Shown here one piece after another: positions 1 to 11,623 of a DNA stretch of 64,000 nt (the first letter of the stretch is position 1; each line of letters starts with the position of its first letter). The DNA comes from DATARH01 sp963734125. Lineage in GTDB: Bacteria; Pseudomonadota; Alphaproteobacteria; ATCC43930; CGMCC-115725. Under the pieces are notes generated by a model, which was given only the letters and a program-made list of their open reading frames with translations, ran no database searches and was not told where the DNA came from. The position numbers and the translations under genes are program-made. The stretch covers positions 1 through 64,000 of the forward strand of contig CAVTGB010000021.1 in NCBI GenBank assembly GCA_963734125.1, read 5' to 3'.

Positions 1-263
1 CCAGCTCCGCGTAGCGCTTGGCGATCGCCGACTTGCGCGTCCGGCGGGCCCTGGTTCTTGTGGATGACGCCCTTGCTTACCGCCTTGTCCAGCTGCCGGC
101 AGGCGGTGCGCAGCGCGATCCCGGCCTCGTCGAGGTTTCCCCCGTCCGCGGCCTCCCGGAAGTTACGCACGGACGTGCGCAGCGAGGATTTCGCCGCTTT
201 GTTCCGCTGGTGCGCCTTTTCGTTTTGCTTATTGCGCTTTATCTGAGACTTAATGTTTGCCAC
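1..263 (-). CDS. rpsT: 30S ribosomal protein S20 (partial, one frameshift)
   Basis: S20 binds 16S rRNA early in 30S subunit assembly. The minus-strand frame opens at a GTG (263-261) about ten bases behind an AAGGA motif and begins MANIKSQIKRNKQNEK, the characteristic S20 N-terminus, then continues with the basic helical pattern to KGVIHKNQ. Near 46-52, in a GGGCCC run, the frame slips by one base; the neighbouring frame resumes as RTRKSAIAKRYAEL, the expected C-terminal motif. The final codons fall outside the window. The divergent rpsT/lepA layout, with about 160 bp between them, is typical of actinobacteria. Since S20 is a core gene, I read the slip as a consensus error, not as gene decay. 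Confidence 0.9.
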   Translation of the reverse strand, partial: MANIKSQIKRNKQNEKAHQRNKAAKSSLRTSVRNFREAADGGNLDEAGIALRTACRQLDKAVSKGVIHKNQGPPDAQVGDRQALRGA

Positions 264-422
264 GCGTGGAAGTCCTTCAAGGTTGTCTGTGTGTGCCGCG
301 ACGACGAAGCTTATCCGAGCCGGACCCCCGCACTCAAACCAGGACCTGGCGGGGGCACTGGGCCGGACATGGGATCATGGAACACCCAGGCCGCTAGCGG
401 CGAATAACCCGAACGGAAGCGC

Positions 423-1649
<1,227 letters not shown>

Positions 1650-1655
<6 letters not shown>

Positions 1656-1670
1656 CGGAACGGTAGGCGT
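1650..1670. other. Probable chimeric junction 1 (block 1 to block 2)
   Basis: LepA homology ends abruptly here in mid-domain without a stop codon or frameshift: no other frame carries on the family sequence. Upstream sequence is actinobacterial in gene content; downstream genes (lolCDE family, gspD, lpxL) belong to a diderm Gram-negative cell. No integrase, transposase or target duplication is visible at the point of change. The simplest reading is a join of two contigs from different organisms. The exact base is uncertain by about ten positions. Confidence 0.7.
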
Positions 1671-2048
1671 CAGCATTGCGGTGGAACCGCTCAACGAGAT
1701 CGAGCACTATCGGAGGCGTGTCGATCTGAGGCGCATTCGCGGCACGCCTTTCATCGCGCCGGTCGATTGTACTTGCCGTCACGCGCTCATCTTACCGATT
1801 TGCCGTTTATAGGTCAGCCGTTTGCAGATGGTGTTTTGAATCGCCAGCGCTCCGCTGAGGCGTGGACCTCCAGAATGACAATCCCAAAAAGCGGCGGCGG
1901 CGAACGCTCGCTGCACCCTCACCCTCGCGGCACGGCGCTTGCCCACGGAGCGCAAGCGCCGTGCCGCTCGACCTCTCCCGTGAAAATAACGGGCGAGGCG
2001 TGGATAGGAACGGCCACGCTGACATCCCGATTGCACCCATCAATTCAG
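1671..2048. other. Non-coding stretch between junction 1 and repeat copy A
   Basis: I see no convincing gene here. Short open frames exist on both strands but none has a ribosome binding site, a recognisable motif or consistent codon use. The stretch contains a strong hairpin at 1927-1967 (listed separately) and otherwise looks like intergenic sequence of block 2. Confidence 0.5.
1927..1967. repeat. Perfect 15-bp hairpin
   Basis: GCGGCACGGCGCTTG (1927-1941) is matched by its exact reverse complement at 1953-1967 around an 11-base loop. The GC-rich stem has no T-run on either side, so it fits a palindromic repeat unit or an RNA structure better than a classical terminator. I did not see a second copy in the window. 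Confidence 0.75.
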
Positions 2049-2306
2049 GGCTGAACGGTTCAGCCTGATGCGCGGCGCGCATGCGGGGATATCATGAAGG
2101 GTTTGGCGCGCGGGGGGACCCTCCCGCGTCGGCATAGCGCGAGCCCTTGCGTCAAGAGGCGAGGCCCCATTTTCCTGTCATCGATCGGGGCCTGATCGCG
2201 CAAATCGCAACGAAAAAACGTGATTCGTCATATCGGCTCTGGGAGCCATCGCACGGAAATGTCAAGAGCCGGCGATTCTATTGTCAACCGATCTGGGGTG
2301 ATCGCG
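2049..2306 (-). repeat. 258-bp dispersed repeat, copy A (inverted relative to copy B)
   Basis: This segment is the reverse complement of 31622-31878 with scattered substitutions and a divergent central part. Both copies start with the same 17-bp palindrome GGCTGAACGGTTCAGCC (here 2049-2065), share CCCTTGCGTCAAGAG (2144-2158), share GATCGCGCAAATCGCA, and end in a block that can fold: CGGCTCT (2234-2240) pairs with AGAGCCG (2265-2271). No long frame is conserved between the copies, so it is non-coding. The end at 2306 overlaps the last codons of lolD, so it sits at the 3' end of that gene, just as copy B sits behind gloA in the same relative orientation. It could be a MITE-like element or a structured 3' RNA element; no transposase is present. 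Confidence 0.8.
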
Positions 2307-3026
2307 CCGTTCAGGAGTTCGGCTCGGCGGCAATTTTCCGTCTCGCAGCCGGAGCGCGCGGCCGACACTGCGCATCAGCCGTTCGTTATGAGTCGCGATC
2401 ACCAGCGTGATGCCGAGTTCGCGATTGAGCCGATGGAACAGTCCGTGCACTTCCTCCGCCGTGTGCGGATCGAGATTGCCGGTCGGCTCGTCGGCCAGCA
2501 CCAGCCGGGGCCGCATCACCACCGCGCGCGCCACCGCGACGCGCTGCTGCTCGCCGCCCGACAGCTCGGCGGGGCGGCGGCCGAGCTTGTCGCCCAGGCC
2601 CACGATTTCGAGCGTCTCGGCCGCGTGCTGGCGCGCCTGCTCCTCGGCCATCCGCGCGATCAGCGCCGGCATCATCACGTTTTCGAGCGCGCTGAAGTCG
2701 GCCAGCAGGTAGTGGAACTGGAAGACGAAGCCGAGCTTGAGATTGCGGAACTCGGCCAGCGATTTCGGATCGAGCGCGAACAGGTCCCGCTCCTCGAACT
2801 AGACCTTGCCCGCGCTGGGCGCTTCGAGGCTGCCGAGGATGTGCAGCAGCGTCGACTTGCCGGTGCCCGATTCCCCGACGATCGCGATCTCCTCGCCCGC
2901 CCGCACCGCCAGGTCCAGCCCGCGCAGCACGCGGATCTCGCGGCCGGCGTCGTAAAAGGTCTTGCCGAGCCCCCGCGCCTCGATCAGCGTGGCTGGTTCG
3001 GCCCGCGCGTGCGCGCGATCATTCAT
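2262..3026 (-). CDS. lolD: Lipoprotein-releasing ABC transporter ATPase LolD (one in-frame stop)
   Basis: LolD is the cytoplasmic ATPase that drives LolCE to extract lipoproteins from the inner membrane for transfer to LolA. Walker A reads GESGTGKST, the Q-loop region VFQFHYLL, the signature LSGGEQQRV, Walker B LVLADEPTGNLD and the H-loop ATHNERL, all in one frame. A TAG at 2801-2799 interrupts that frame after SLEAPSAGKV, where LolD proteins normally read on into a strand-forming segment; the frame is intact on both sides. The start ATG (3026-3024) overlaps the lolC/E stop as ATGAATGA, indicating translational coupling. The final residues (about the last 15) are encoded inside repeat copy A. 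Length without the stop is about 254 residues, slightly long for LolD because of that tail. Confidence 0.85.
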
Positions 3027-4299
3027 AGCGAATCACCTCGACCGGCGAGAGCGTGCGCGCCCGGATCGCCGGGTAGAGCGCGGCGCCCACACATAGCAGA
3101 ATCGAGGCGGCGGCCACCGCGATAAAATTCATGGGATAGAGCCGCACCGGAATCGCGCTGACCATGAACATGATCGGCCGGCAGATGAATGAGATGGTAC
3201 TTGCCGATCAGAAACGACGCGGTGAACCCGCGCCCACGCCGAGTCGCGGTGCCGATCACGCCCAGCGCCGCGCCTTCGCACAGGAAGATCGAGGCGATCG
3301 AGCCGGCCCGCGCGCCCATCGCGCGCAGGATCGCGATCTCCTTGCGCCGCTCCATCACCACCATCACCAGGGTCGCGATAATGTTGAACGCCGCCACCAG
3401 CACGATCAGCAGCAGCACCATGAAATAGGTGAATTTCTCAAGCTTGAGCGCCGAGAACAGCGGCGCGTTGGCCTGGGTCCAGTCCGAAACCTCGAAGCCC
3501 GGCCCCGCGATCGAGGCGATTCGCACGCGCACCGCCGGCGCGTCGAACAGGTTGGCCAGCCGCAATTCGAGCCCGCTTTCGGCTTGCGGATCGTCGGCAA
3601 ACAGCGCGCGTCCGTCCTTGAGCGCCACGAACATCAGCGCGGAGTCGAAATCGAACATCCCGGAATGGAAGTATCCCACCACCACGAAGCGCTTGAGCCG
3701 CGGCAGGCCGGGCAACGCGCCCATGCTGGCCGGCGAAATCAGCGTGACGATGCCGCCCGGCCGCACGCCCAGTTCGCAGCGCGAGCGACTTGCCGAGGAT
3801 GGCGCCCGGCAGTTCGACCTCGCGCCGTTGTCCGTGATCGGAGACCGTGATCCGGTGCATCGTGGCAAGGCTGGCCAGGCTGCCCGATTCGAGCGTGTCC
3901 TGCAATTCCGCCAGCACCGGATTGTCGCGCGGCTCGACGGCGCGCACGATTCCGCCCGCGACGTAGGCGGGCGCGCCGGCCTCGGTCTTCGACACCGCCA
4001 TCACCTGCGAACGAGACGAATGGCGCGGATGCCACGACTTGGGGAGCGCGGCGATCTTGCTCTCGAGTTCGCGGCGAGTTCCATTCGCCGCCGACGCGCA
4101 CGATCGTGATTTGCGGCGTAAAGGCCAACAGCCGGTTGCGCAGGTCCTCCTGAAACCCGCTCATCACCGACAACGCGACCGTCAGTGCGAAGGTGCCCAG
4201 CGTAACTCCCGCCAGCGAGATCACCGCGATTAGCGATACGAAGCGCTCGCGCCGGCGCGCGCGCAGGTAGCGCATCCCGATCAGCAGCTCGTAGCGCAC
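3019..4299 (-). CDS. lolC: Lipoprotein-releasing system permease LolC/LolE (several frameshifts)
   Basis: Inner-membrane permease of the Lol system. From GTG 4299 the protein begins RYELLIGMRYLRARRRERF and a first membrane span (LIAVISLAGVTLGTFALTV), then SGFQEDLRNRLL, classic LolC/E features. A periplasmic domain follows, and after it three spans including KFTYFMVLLLIVLVAAFNI and the coupling segment MVVMERRKEIAILRAMGA. The frame changes at about 4060, 3790 and 3230, yet each time another frame continues the family, ending LSPVEVIRYE and TGA 3021-3019. Overlap with lolD and the single permease suggest the one-permease (LolF-like or LolC/E) form. It is divergent from gspD with about 200 bp between them. 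I use lolC as the nearest symbol; lolE or lolF is possible. Confidence 0.85.
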
Positions 4300-4496
4300 C
4301 GCTTTACTTGCCGGTCACCGCACGCGCGGGCGGGCCGTGGCCGGGTGAAGGGGGTCTGGGCGGGGGCGTCATCTGAATTAAGCGGGCGGGTGCATCGTCA
4401 ATAGTCCCGGAGCGGCGGGCGGTTTGCAAGATTGCCGGGTTGCGAAGTCGCGCGCCACTGCATTAAGCTGCGGACCACGATGCCGAGGCAGTTGAC

Positions 4497-7179
4497 ATGA
4501 ATCGTCGGATGGGCATGGCGATCGCCGCCATGCCGTTATTGCTGGCCTTGATCGCGCTGCCGGTGCGGGCCGCCGATCCTTCCGGCGCGGCGGATCCGCC
4601 GGGCGCGGCCGATCCGCCGGGGCCGGCCGATTCGGCCGGGACTACCACCAATCTGATCACGATGAACTTCGAGAACGTGGACATCTCCGTTCTGGCCAAG
4701 TTCATCAGCGAAATCACCGGCAAAAATTTTATCGTTGACGAAAGCGTGCGCGGTCACGTCACGATCGAGGCGCCGCAAAAGGTCACGCCCGAACAGGCCT
4801 ATCAAATCTTCCAGTCGGTGCTCGAAGTCAAGGGCTTCACCACCGTCCAGGCCGGCAAGGTGATCAAGATCGTGCCGGCCCGCAACGTGCGCTCCACCGC
4901 GCAACTGACCGAGGCGGCGAATCCCGCCGCCACCAACGGCGAGGAATTCGTCACCCGGATGGTACGGCTCAAACACATCGACGCCACCTCGATGATCGGC
5001 GTGATCCAGCCGTTGATCTCGCATGACGGCCTGATCGCCGCCTTTCCCGAAGACAACACCCTCATCCTGACTGACGACGCCTTCAACGTCGCGCGCCTGC
5101 TCAAGATCGTCTCCCTCCTCGACATTCGCGGCGAGCAGAAGACCATCGAAGTGATTCCACTCAAGCTCGCCTTTGCCGACGAAATCGCGCCCGAGATCGA
5201 GCAACTGATGGGTGCGCGCCACCGAGGCCCATGCGGGTGGGATGCTGGGGCGGCCGGGTTCGGCGTGGTCGCGCCCAGCGCGCAGAGCTCCGCCACCGGG
5301 TTCAAGGTGATTCCCGACGAGCGCACCAATTCGCTGATTGTGCTCGCCGGTCCGCTGCAGATGAGGCAGATTGAGGAGATCGTCGAGAAGCTCGACGTCG
5401 TGCCGCCCATCGCGACCGCGCGCATCCACGTTTACCGCCTCAAAAACGCGCAGGCCCTCGAGATGTTGCAGGTGATCAGCAACCTGTTGGGCGGCAGCGG
5501 CGGCTCCTGTACGTTGTCGCCGTCCACCGGCAAAGGCTCGTTGGGCCGCGGCAGTTCGAACTGGGCCTGTACAACGGGTCGTCCATCGGTTCCGGCTTTG
5601 GCGGCGGCATGGGCAGCAGTGACTGGGCGGCTGGGATCATCGGCCCGATATCGGCGGTTGGCAGCGGCGCCATCGGCGGCAGCATGGGCAGCGGCATGGG
5701 CGGCATGGGCGGCGGTGGGGGCGGCGGGATGTCGCGGGGCGGCGGCATGGGTGGCGGATGGGCGGCGGCGCGACATCGGCCAGCAGCAGCGGCAAGAGCC
5801 TGGAATTTTCCTATCCGGTCAACGTGACCGCAGACCCCGCCACCAACGCATTGGTCGTCAGCGCCGCGCCCCAGGACTGGGCGACGCTCAAACAGATTAT
5901 CGACGATCTCGACGTGCCGCGAGTCCAGGTCTTCGTGCAGGCGGTAATCGTCGAGGTGTCGCGCCGATCGCTCTCGCCAGATGGGCGTCAGCATTACCAG
6001 GGCTTCGCCGACATCGGCGCCAATACGATCGGCATTGGCCATTTGGACTTCGGCACGCTGCAGAGCGCGCTGCGGCAATCCGCTCGGCCTCAGCGGCCTG
6101 GGCCTAGGCCTGGCCTCGGGCGCGCGATGCACGCATCCCGGCCGCCGCGGCCGCCGTGCGGCGGTTGCGGACATCACCGGCGCGAGCACCACGCCGGCAC
6201 GCTCAGCGTGCCGTGCGACGTCGCGCTGCTGACCGCGATTCAGTCCGATACGCACACCGACGTGCTATCGGCGCCGACGATGCTCACCTCCGACAACGAA
6301 GAGGCGATGATCGTGGTCGGCGAGAACCTGCCGTTTGTGTCATCGTCAAACGCCACCGCCGCGCTCACCGGATCGGTTTTTAACTCGATCGACCGCCAGA
6401 ACGTCGGCATCACGCTCGACATCGTGCCGCAGGTCTCCGAGGGCGATTACGTGAAGCTCGACGTGTACGAGGAGGTTTCCAACGTCGTCAACGGCACGGC
6501 GAACAACCCCAATGGCCCGACCACCACGATCCGTTCCGCCTCGACCTCGGTACTGATCCAGAACCATCGCACGGCCGTGATCGGCGGCCTGCTGGCGAGC
6601 CAGGTCCAGTTCACCAACGAGGGTGTACCGTTCATATCGAGCATTCCGGTGCTCGGTAATCTGTTCAGCAACAAGTCCTCCGACAAGAACAAGGACAACC
6701 TGCTGGTGTTCCTGACGCCGCATGTGGTTCGCACCAAGAGCGATCTGCGCTCGCTCGCTCTCGACGAGCGCCAGAAGTTCGTCGACTCGCTTGGCCGCAA
6801 GGAGATGCACGACCTGCCTGCCTCCCAGATCCGCGAACTCTACAAGCCCAACTTCTCGATCCCAGTGTCGCCCGGCGCCGAGCTCAATGCGCCGGCCGCC
6901 GCGCCCGGATGCCGCCGGGGCCGGAAAGCGCGCCCGCGCCCGACATACGGCGAGACTCCATTCAACACCGAGGAGATTGGACCAACCAGCATGAACGGCA
7001 CCGGCGGACCGGCTGCCGCGCCGCAGGTAAGGCCGCGGCGGCTAAATCCGCCGCCACCAACGCCGTCAGCTCGCCAATCACTCCCGGCGTCGCCCCCTGA
7101 ATCGCCGCCGGCCTCATGCACCGAGACTCTCCCGCCGGTAAACGCCACCGGAGTATGGCCGCCGCTCTGCGGCGGGTGA
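4497..7179 (+). CDS. gspD: Type II secretion system secretin GspD (several frameshifts)
   Basis: Outer-membrane secretin that forms the exit channel of a type II secretion system. ATG 4497 follows a GAGG motif and opens a signal peptide (MNRRMGMAIAAMPLLLALIALPVRA) followed by a short Ala/Pro-rich linker. N0 begins near MNFENVDISVLAKFISEITG, then N1-N3 domains with the GFKVIPDERTNSLIVLAGP type repeats. A very glycine-rich insert lies at about 5600-5760. The C-terminal secretin barrel shows VGENLPFV, GITLDIVPQVS and GVPFISSIPVLGNLF, then KDNLLVFLTPHVV. Frame slips occur near 5215, 5500-5590, 5750 and 6070-6180. The true stop is unclear: three frames are open after about 6905, ending 6994, 7100 or 7179. 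No other gsp gene is in view. Confidence 0.88.
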
Positions 7180-7186
7180 GGGCGGG
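7159..7186. repeat. REP-like hairpin, copy 1
   Basis: CCGCCGC and GCGGCGG pair around TCT, followed by GTGAGGGCGGG. The same hairpin plus the same GC-rich tail recurs at 31968-31995. It lies between or at the end of gspD and the acyltransferase gene. Both copies are in block 2, which supports placing 31900-32100 in the same genome. Confidence 0.6.
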
Positions 7187-7247
7187 CCTGGTCCGTATGA
7201 CGCTCTCGCTTGCGCGCAATGGCCGCATTGGCCCTTGTCGTTATCCG

Positions 7248-8165
7248 ATGGCCCGGCAAATCGGTCCGCTTCGCGCGCGCATTGAATACACCGGCGTGGC
7301 CGCCGTGGCGGCCACCCTGCGCGCGATGCCGCTGGAACGCGCGGTGCGCACGGGCGCGCGGATGGGCGGATGGGCGATGCAGCTCGACCGTCCCAACCGG
7401 CCGATCGCGCTGAAGAATCTCGAGATCGCCTTTCCGCGAAAGAGCGTGGCGGAGCGGCTGTGCGATCCTGCGCGCGATGTATCGCAACTGGGGCCGGATG
7501 CTCGCGGAATGGACCCATTTCGGCGAACTCAGCCGCGCCAATATCGAGCGGGTCGCCACCTACGAGGGCAAGGAGGTGTGGGTGGAGGCCGAGCGCCGCT
7601 ACCCGGCCAAGGCGTGCTGGTGCTGACGGCGCACTTCGGCAACTTCGAGCTCCTGCCGCTGGCGCATTCGATCTATGGCTACCATATCGCGATCATTCAC
7701 CGCCCGCTGCGCAATCCGCTAATCGATGCCGCGTAATTGGCGCACGCATCAGCCACGGCAACAAAATCATCGCGCGCAAGACCAGCGGCCGCGAAATGCT
7801 GCGGCTGCTGCGGCGCAATTGGATGGTTGCGATTGCGCTCGATCTCGACGTCCGCAAGGGCGTGTTCGTCGATTTCTTTGGCCTGCCCGCCTCGACCAGC
7901 GACGGGATGGCGCGGCTGGCGATGGCGACCGGAGCGGCGGTGGCCCCGTGCGTGCTGGTGCGGCAGGGCGACACGATTCACCACCAGATCTCGATTCGGC
8001 CGCTGATCGAGATTGTAACGACGGCAATCGCGAGGAATGCGTGCGCGAGAACACGCAGCGCTTTACCACGGCGCTCGAGACGCTGATTCGCGAGCATCCC
8101 GACCACTGGAACTGGATACATCGCCGCTGGAAAACTCGCCCCCGGGCGAACCGCGCTTTTATTGA
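7248..8165 (+). CDS. lpxL: Lipid A biosynthesis acyltransferase, LpxL/HtrB family (frameshifts)
   Basis: Membrane-associated acyltransferase that adds a secondary acyl chain to Kdo2-lipid IVA or a related glycolipid. From ATG 7248 the chain runs GPLRARIEYTGVAAVAATLRAMP, then NRPIALKNLEIAFP. After a slip near 7465 the frame continues MYRNWGRMLAEWTHF and LTAHFGNFELLPLAH, which holds the family HxxxxE-type catalytic motif (H-F-G-N-F-E). After another slip near 7735 it reads RKTSGREMLRLLRRNW, DLDVRKGVFVDFFGLPAS and finally HPDHWNWIHRRWKTRP. A last slip near 8140 decides the stop: TGA 8163-8165 in one frame, or 8241 in the other. Presence of this gene supports an LPS-bearing diderm. Confidence 0.85.
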
Positions 8166-8259
8166 CCGTGGTTATCGGCTGGTCAGGATATGCATCGAGG
8201 CAGGCGGACGTTTTCGCGTTGAAACGTTATACAAGATATGAGACCGTATCGTTACTCAG

Positions 8260-11200
8260 ATGAAATCGTATCGGACAGGTAGTCAGGCGTTCGAGTTTGG
8301 CATTCTGATTTTGATCGCCGCCGGCGCGGCCTTGATTGCGGTAATTGGTTCCTCTTTCGGGAAGCGCAAGCGAGGCGCCAACCGCCGCGGTGGCGCGGTA
8401 TGTCCATCGAGAGTCGCGCCGACGGCGCGACGCATACGAAATCTCACGCCACGGCTTCGATTTTGGCGTGGCGAAAAGCTCCTTTGCCCGCGCCTATGCC
8501 GCGAAGAAAGCGGCCGAGGCGGCGATGGCTCGCGCGGGGCGCGTTCTCCCCGCCTCGGGCGGCCTGTGGACCTATATCGGGCCGACGCCGATGCTCGGCC
8601 AGCAGGCCAATTTCGCCGGCGACACCTTTGGCCCGACTTTCAGCGCCACCGGGCGAATCACCGCGATCGCGATCGATCCGTCCGGCGACATCTATGTCGG
8701 CGCGGCCGGGGGCGGCGTATGGCTGAGCACGAATGGCGGGGCGTCGTTTTCGTCGATCGGCGATTCGCTGCCGACGCAAGCGATCGGATCGGTCGCGATT
8801 GACTCCACCAACACGCCAACTTTCCCCTACACTGTGTATGTCGGCACCGGAGAGGGGAATGACGCCGCGCGACAGCTACTACGGGCAGGGAATGTTCGCG
8901 AGCACCGACATGGGCACGCATTGGACGCAGGTCGATGGTCCCAGCAGCAAGTTCGCAGCAACGGCGCTTATCAGACGTTCGATAGTATCGCTATCCCGTG
9001 CTCGTATCTGTTCGTTGGCACCGGCAACGGGATAAGCGCGAGCCGAGCGGACGCCGACTTTCTGGAGTGCGATCCGACGCAGTTTCCCAACTGTCCCGAC
9101 GGCGCCATTTACGAATCGCTTAGCGCCGGCGCCACCGGCAGTTGGCATCGCACCTTCGGGATTAACGAATCGCGTTGTCCAATGGCCAGAATGTCATCAA
9201 TGTTGAGTTGGGTGACGTGATAAATCCCGGACTTTACCAAGTCGCCGGGGATGTTCGCTTCGGAGGATGGCGTGGGACTCCTGTTCGGCGCGCCATTCAG
9301 TTGCGCGGGCGGACAACCCCTGCTGGGTTGGTCAACCGCTTCGCTGCCGGACACGGTTACAAATGTTGGCCGGACGGCCTTCGCGATGGTGCCGGATGAG
9401 GGGGTCGTTTACGCGGCCTTCGGCAACCAAGGTAACGGTTCATACTTCGGATTCTATAGCGCATCGGTCCTTTCCACCGGCTCGCTTACTTGGAACGAGT
9501 TGACGATGCCATGCGCGATCACCACCGACAGCGGCGGCTCCTGGAGCACCGATCCCGCCACTTGCGAGGCAGGGAGCGGAGATGTCATCGATGGAGTGAT
9601 CCCCGGCGCGGCCAATCTTTTTACGATAACGTCGTTACGCTTGCGCCCGACAATTCAACCCTCTATTTCGGCGGGGAAGGCATCTACCAATCGACCGATT
9701 CAGGCTCGACTTGGACCTTCCTCGGCCAGAACGGCGGCGTGCACACCGACCAGCACGCGATCGTATTCGATCCGAACGACGCAACCCACTCGCGCATGTT
9801 CGTCGGCAACGACGGCGGCCTCTATTTGTACAATGTTACCGGCAACACCTGGACGGAGATGAACGATACGATCGGCGCCGGCGAGATGCAGACCATCGGG
9901 CCGCATCCCACCAACGACAACCTTGCCTTGGGCGGCTTTCAGGACAACGGCACGCAGCTTTACAACGGGTCGCTGGGCTGGAACTTCTCGCAGACCGGCG
10001 ACGGCGGATTTGCCTTGTTCGATCACCAGGACCCAAGTTTCGCGTACCATACGCTCGCAGTGGGCAGCACCCTGCTTCCGGTTCTTTCCCTGTCCACTAA
10101 TGGCGGCGCCACTTGGGATTTCAAGGATCCGACGAGTGCGATCCGGAGCGAACTGTCCCTGGAGGGAGATAGCGGAGCAATGTTTTATCCGCCCTTGGCC
10201 GGCGATCCCATCGTGAGCCATCGCGTGCTGGTCGGCGCTCACCGGGTCTATGTATCGGAAGACGGGATGGTGAGCTTCACGGTGATGAGCCCCGACCTGA
10301 CAGGCGCCGGATGCACCAGCGGCGGTAACACGGACTGCGAGATCGCCGATCTGGAAATTGCGCCGGGGCAGGACTCCGTCGCGTGGGCGATCACGGCGGA
10401 GGAGAGCGGCGCAATCGCAATCCCGTTTACGGTCTGGAACTCAAACACCGCCAACCTCGACGCGGGCGCAGGTTGGAATAACGTCACCGCCAATCTCACC
10501 GCTCTGGGCTTCGCCGCCACCGCCACGCAAGTGACTTCGATCGCTCCGAGTCCGTTCAATAACCAGGTCGCATATCTCAGTCTGTCGGGATTCAAGTCCG
10601 TTACGGGCGTCGGCCACATATACAAGACCACCAATTTCGGCGCGACTTGGGCCGAAGCGGACGGCGCGGGCGGCGGCTCGCCGCTGCCGGACATACCGGT
10701 CTTGAAGATGCTGGTCGATCGTACCGATCCGTCCGGCAATACCGTTTGGGCTGCCGCGGATAACGGCATCTACCAAAGCCTCGACGGCGGCGCGACGTGG
10801 AATCCGCTCGACCAAGGCGTCATTCCGACCGTGCCGGTATTCGACCTCGAGCAAAACGACAACGGCACTCTTTTTGCCGCCACCCATGGCCGCGGAGCGT
10901 ACCGGATGACAGAATCGTTCCCGGCGACGGCAACGCCGACTGCCACGCCAACCATTTCGCCGACCACGTCGCCTACCATTTCGCCGACCACGTCGCCTAC
11001 CATTTCGCCAACCACGTCGCCAACCACGAGTCCGACCACAAGCCCGACTACGACGGTCACGTCGACACGAACTGTAACTCCAACCGCGACGCCGACGGCA
11101 GTGCCGGAGCATCTGACGGTATCACCGCCCAGTCACAGCTTCGGCATGGTGAAGGCCAACACCCAGAGCAAGCCGTTCAAGATCACGATCTCGAACAGCG

Positions 11201-11452
11201 CCACGGTCAAAAGCAACGCGAAGAACAAGTTGCCGGTGTTGATCGAAATGGTCGAAGGCGCCGCGAATTATCCGATTACCTCGAACACCTGTGCCTGCAC
11301 CGTCAAACGAGTTGGCGTTCAAGCAGTCGTGCGCGGTGATGGTCGCCTGCCTGCCGCCAGAAAAGGCGACCGTTCCCAAGGGTACGATGTTGATCTTGAA
11401 TAATGCGATCGTCTCGCCGCAAAAGGTGACGTTTACCTGCAAGGGTAAGTAA
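8260..11452 (+). CDS. Large exported BNR/sortilin-type beta-propeller protein (frameshifts)
   Basis: No defined function. ATG 8260 opens a chain with one hydrophobic N-terminal segment (FGILILIAAGAALIAVIG), then a long series of BNR/VPS10-like propeller blades: STNGGASFSSIGDSLP, TVYVGTGEGN, STDSGSTWTFLGQNGG, GGLYLYNVTGNTWTEM, KTTNFGATWAEADGAG and SLDGGATWNPLDQG, each with an Asp-box S/T-x-D/N-x-G-x-T-W. A Thr/Pro stalk follows (10921-11107), then an Ig-like ASPM/SPD-2/Hydin-type domain beginning VSPPSHSFGMVKANTQSK. After a slip near 11300 another frame finishes with KVTFTCKGK and TAA 11450-11452. Slips also occur near 8345, 8860, 8970, 9170, 9250 and 9620. It resembles glycosidase-like or sortilin-like surface proteins; substrate unknown. 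Confidence 0.75.
10951..11022 (+). repeat. 24-bp tandem repeat x3 encoding a Thr/Pro/Ser stalk
   Basis: Three head-to-tail copies of a 24-bp unit (starts 10951, 10975, 10999) encode TISPTTSP. The first two are identical and the third differs at two positions. They form part of the flexible linker between the propeller and the Ig-like domain of the host protein; repeat number may vary between strains. Confidence 0.8.
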
Positions 11453-11623
11453 TCGCCCTCAGCCGGTGCAGCGTGGCGGATGATGTGCACTCGCCGTCGC
11501 TGTGCGGTGCAAACGTGGTGCGGGGTGGCCCCCGATTGCCGCGCGGGCGGGGCCGTCATTGGCTCCGCCTTGTTTTAGTTCCAGCCCAGTGAAATTATCC
11601 TACTTGCCGTTTATTCGCTCCTG

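Noticed and set aside
1671..2048. Continuation of lepA to the stop at 2054
   Set aside because: The frame stays open by chance; the residues after about 1655 have no similarity to LepA domains.
2799..2801. Pyrrolysine or other recoding of TAG in lolD
   Set aside because: LolD is not known to use recoding, and the region is rich in other sequence faults.
10951..11022. CRISPR-like repeats
   Set aside because: The units are contiguous without spacers and encode a Thr/Pro stalk in frame.
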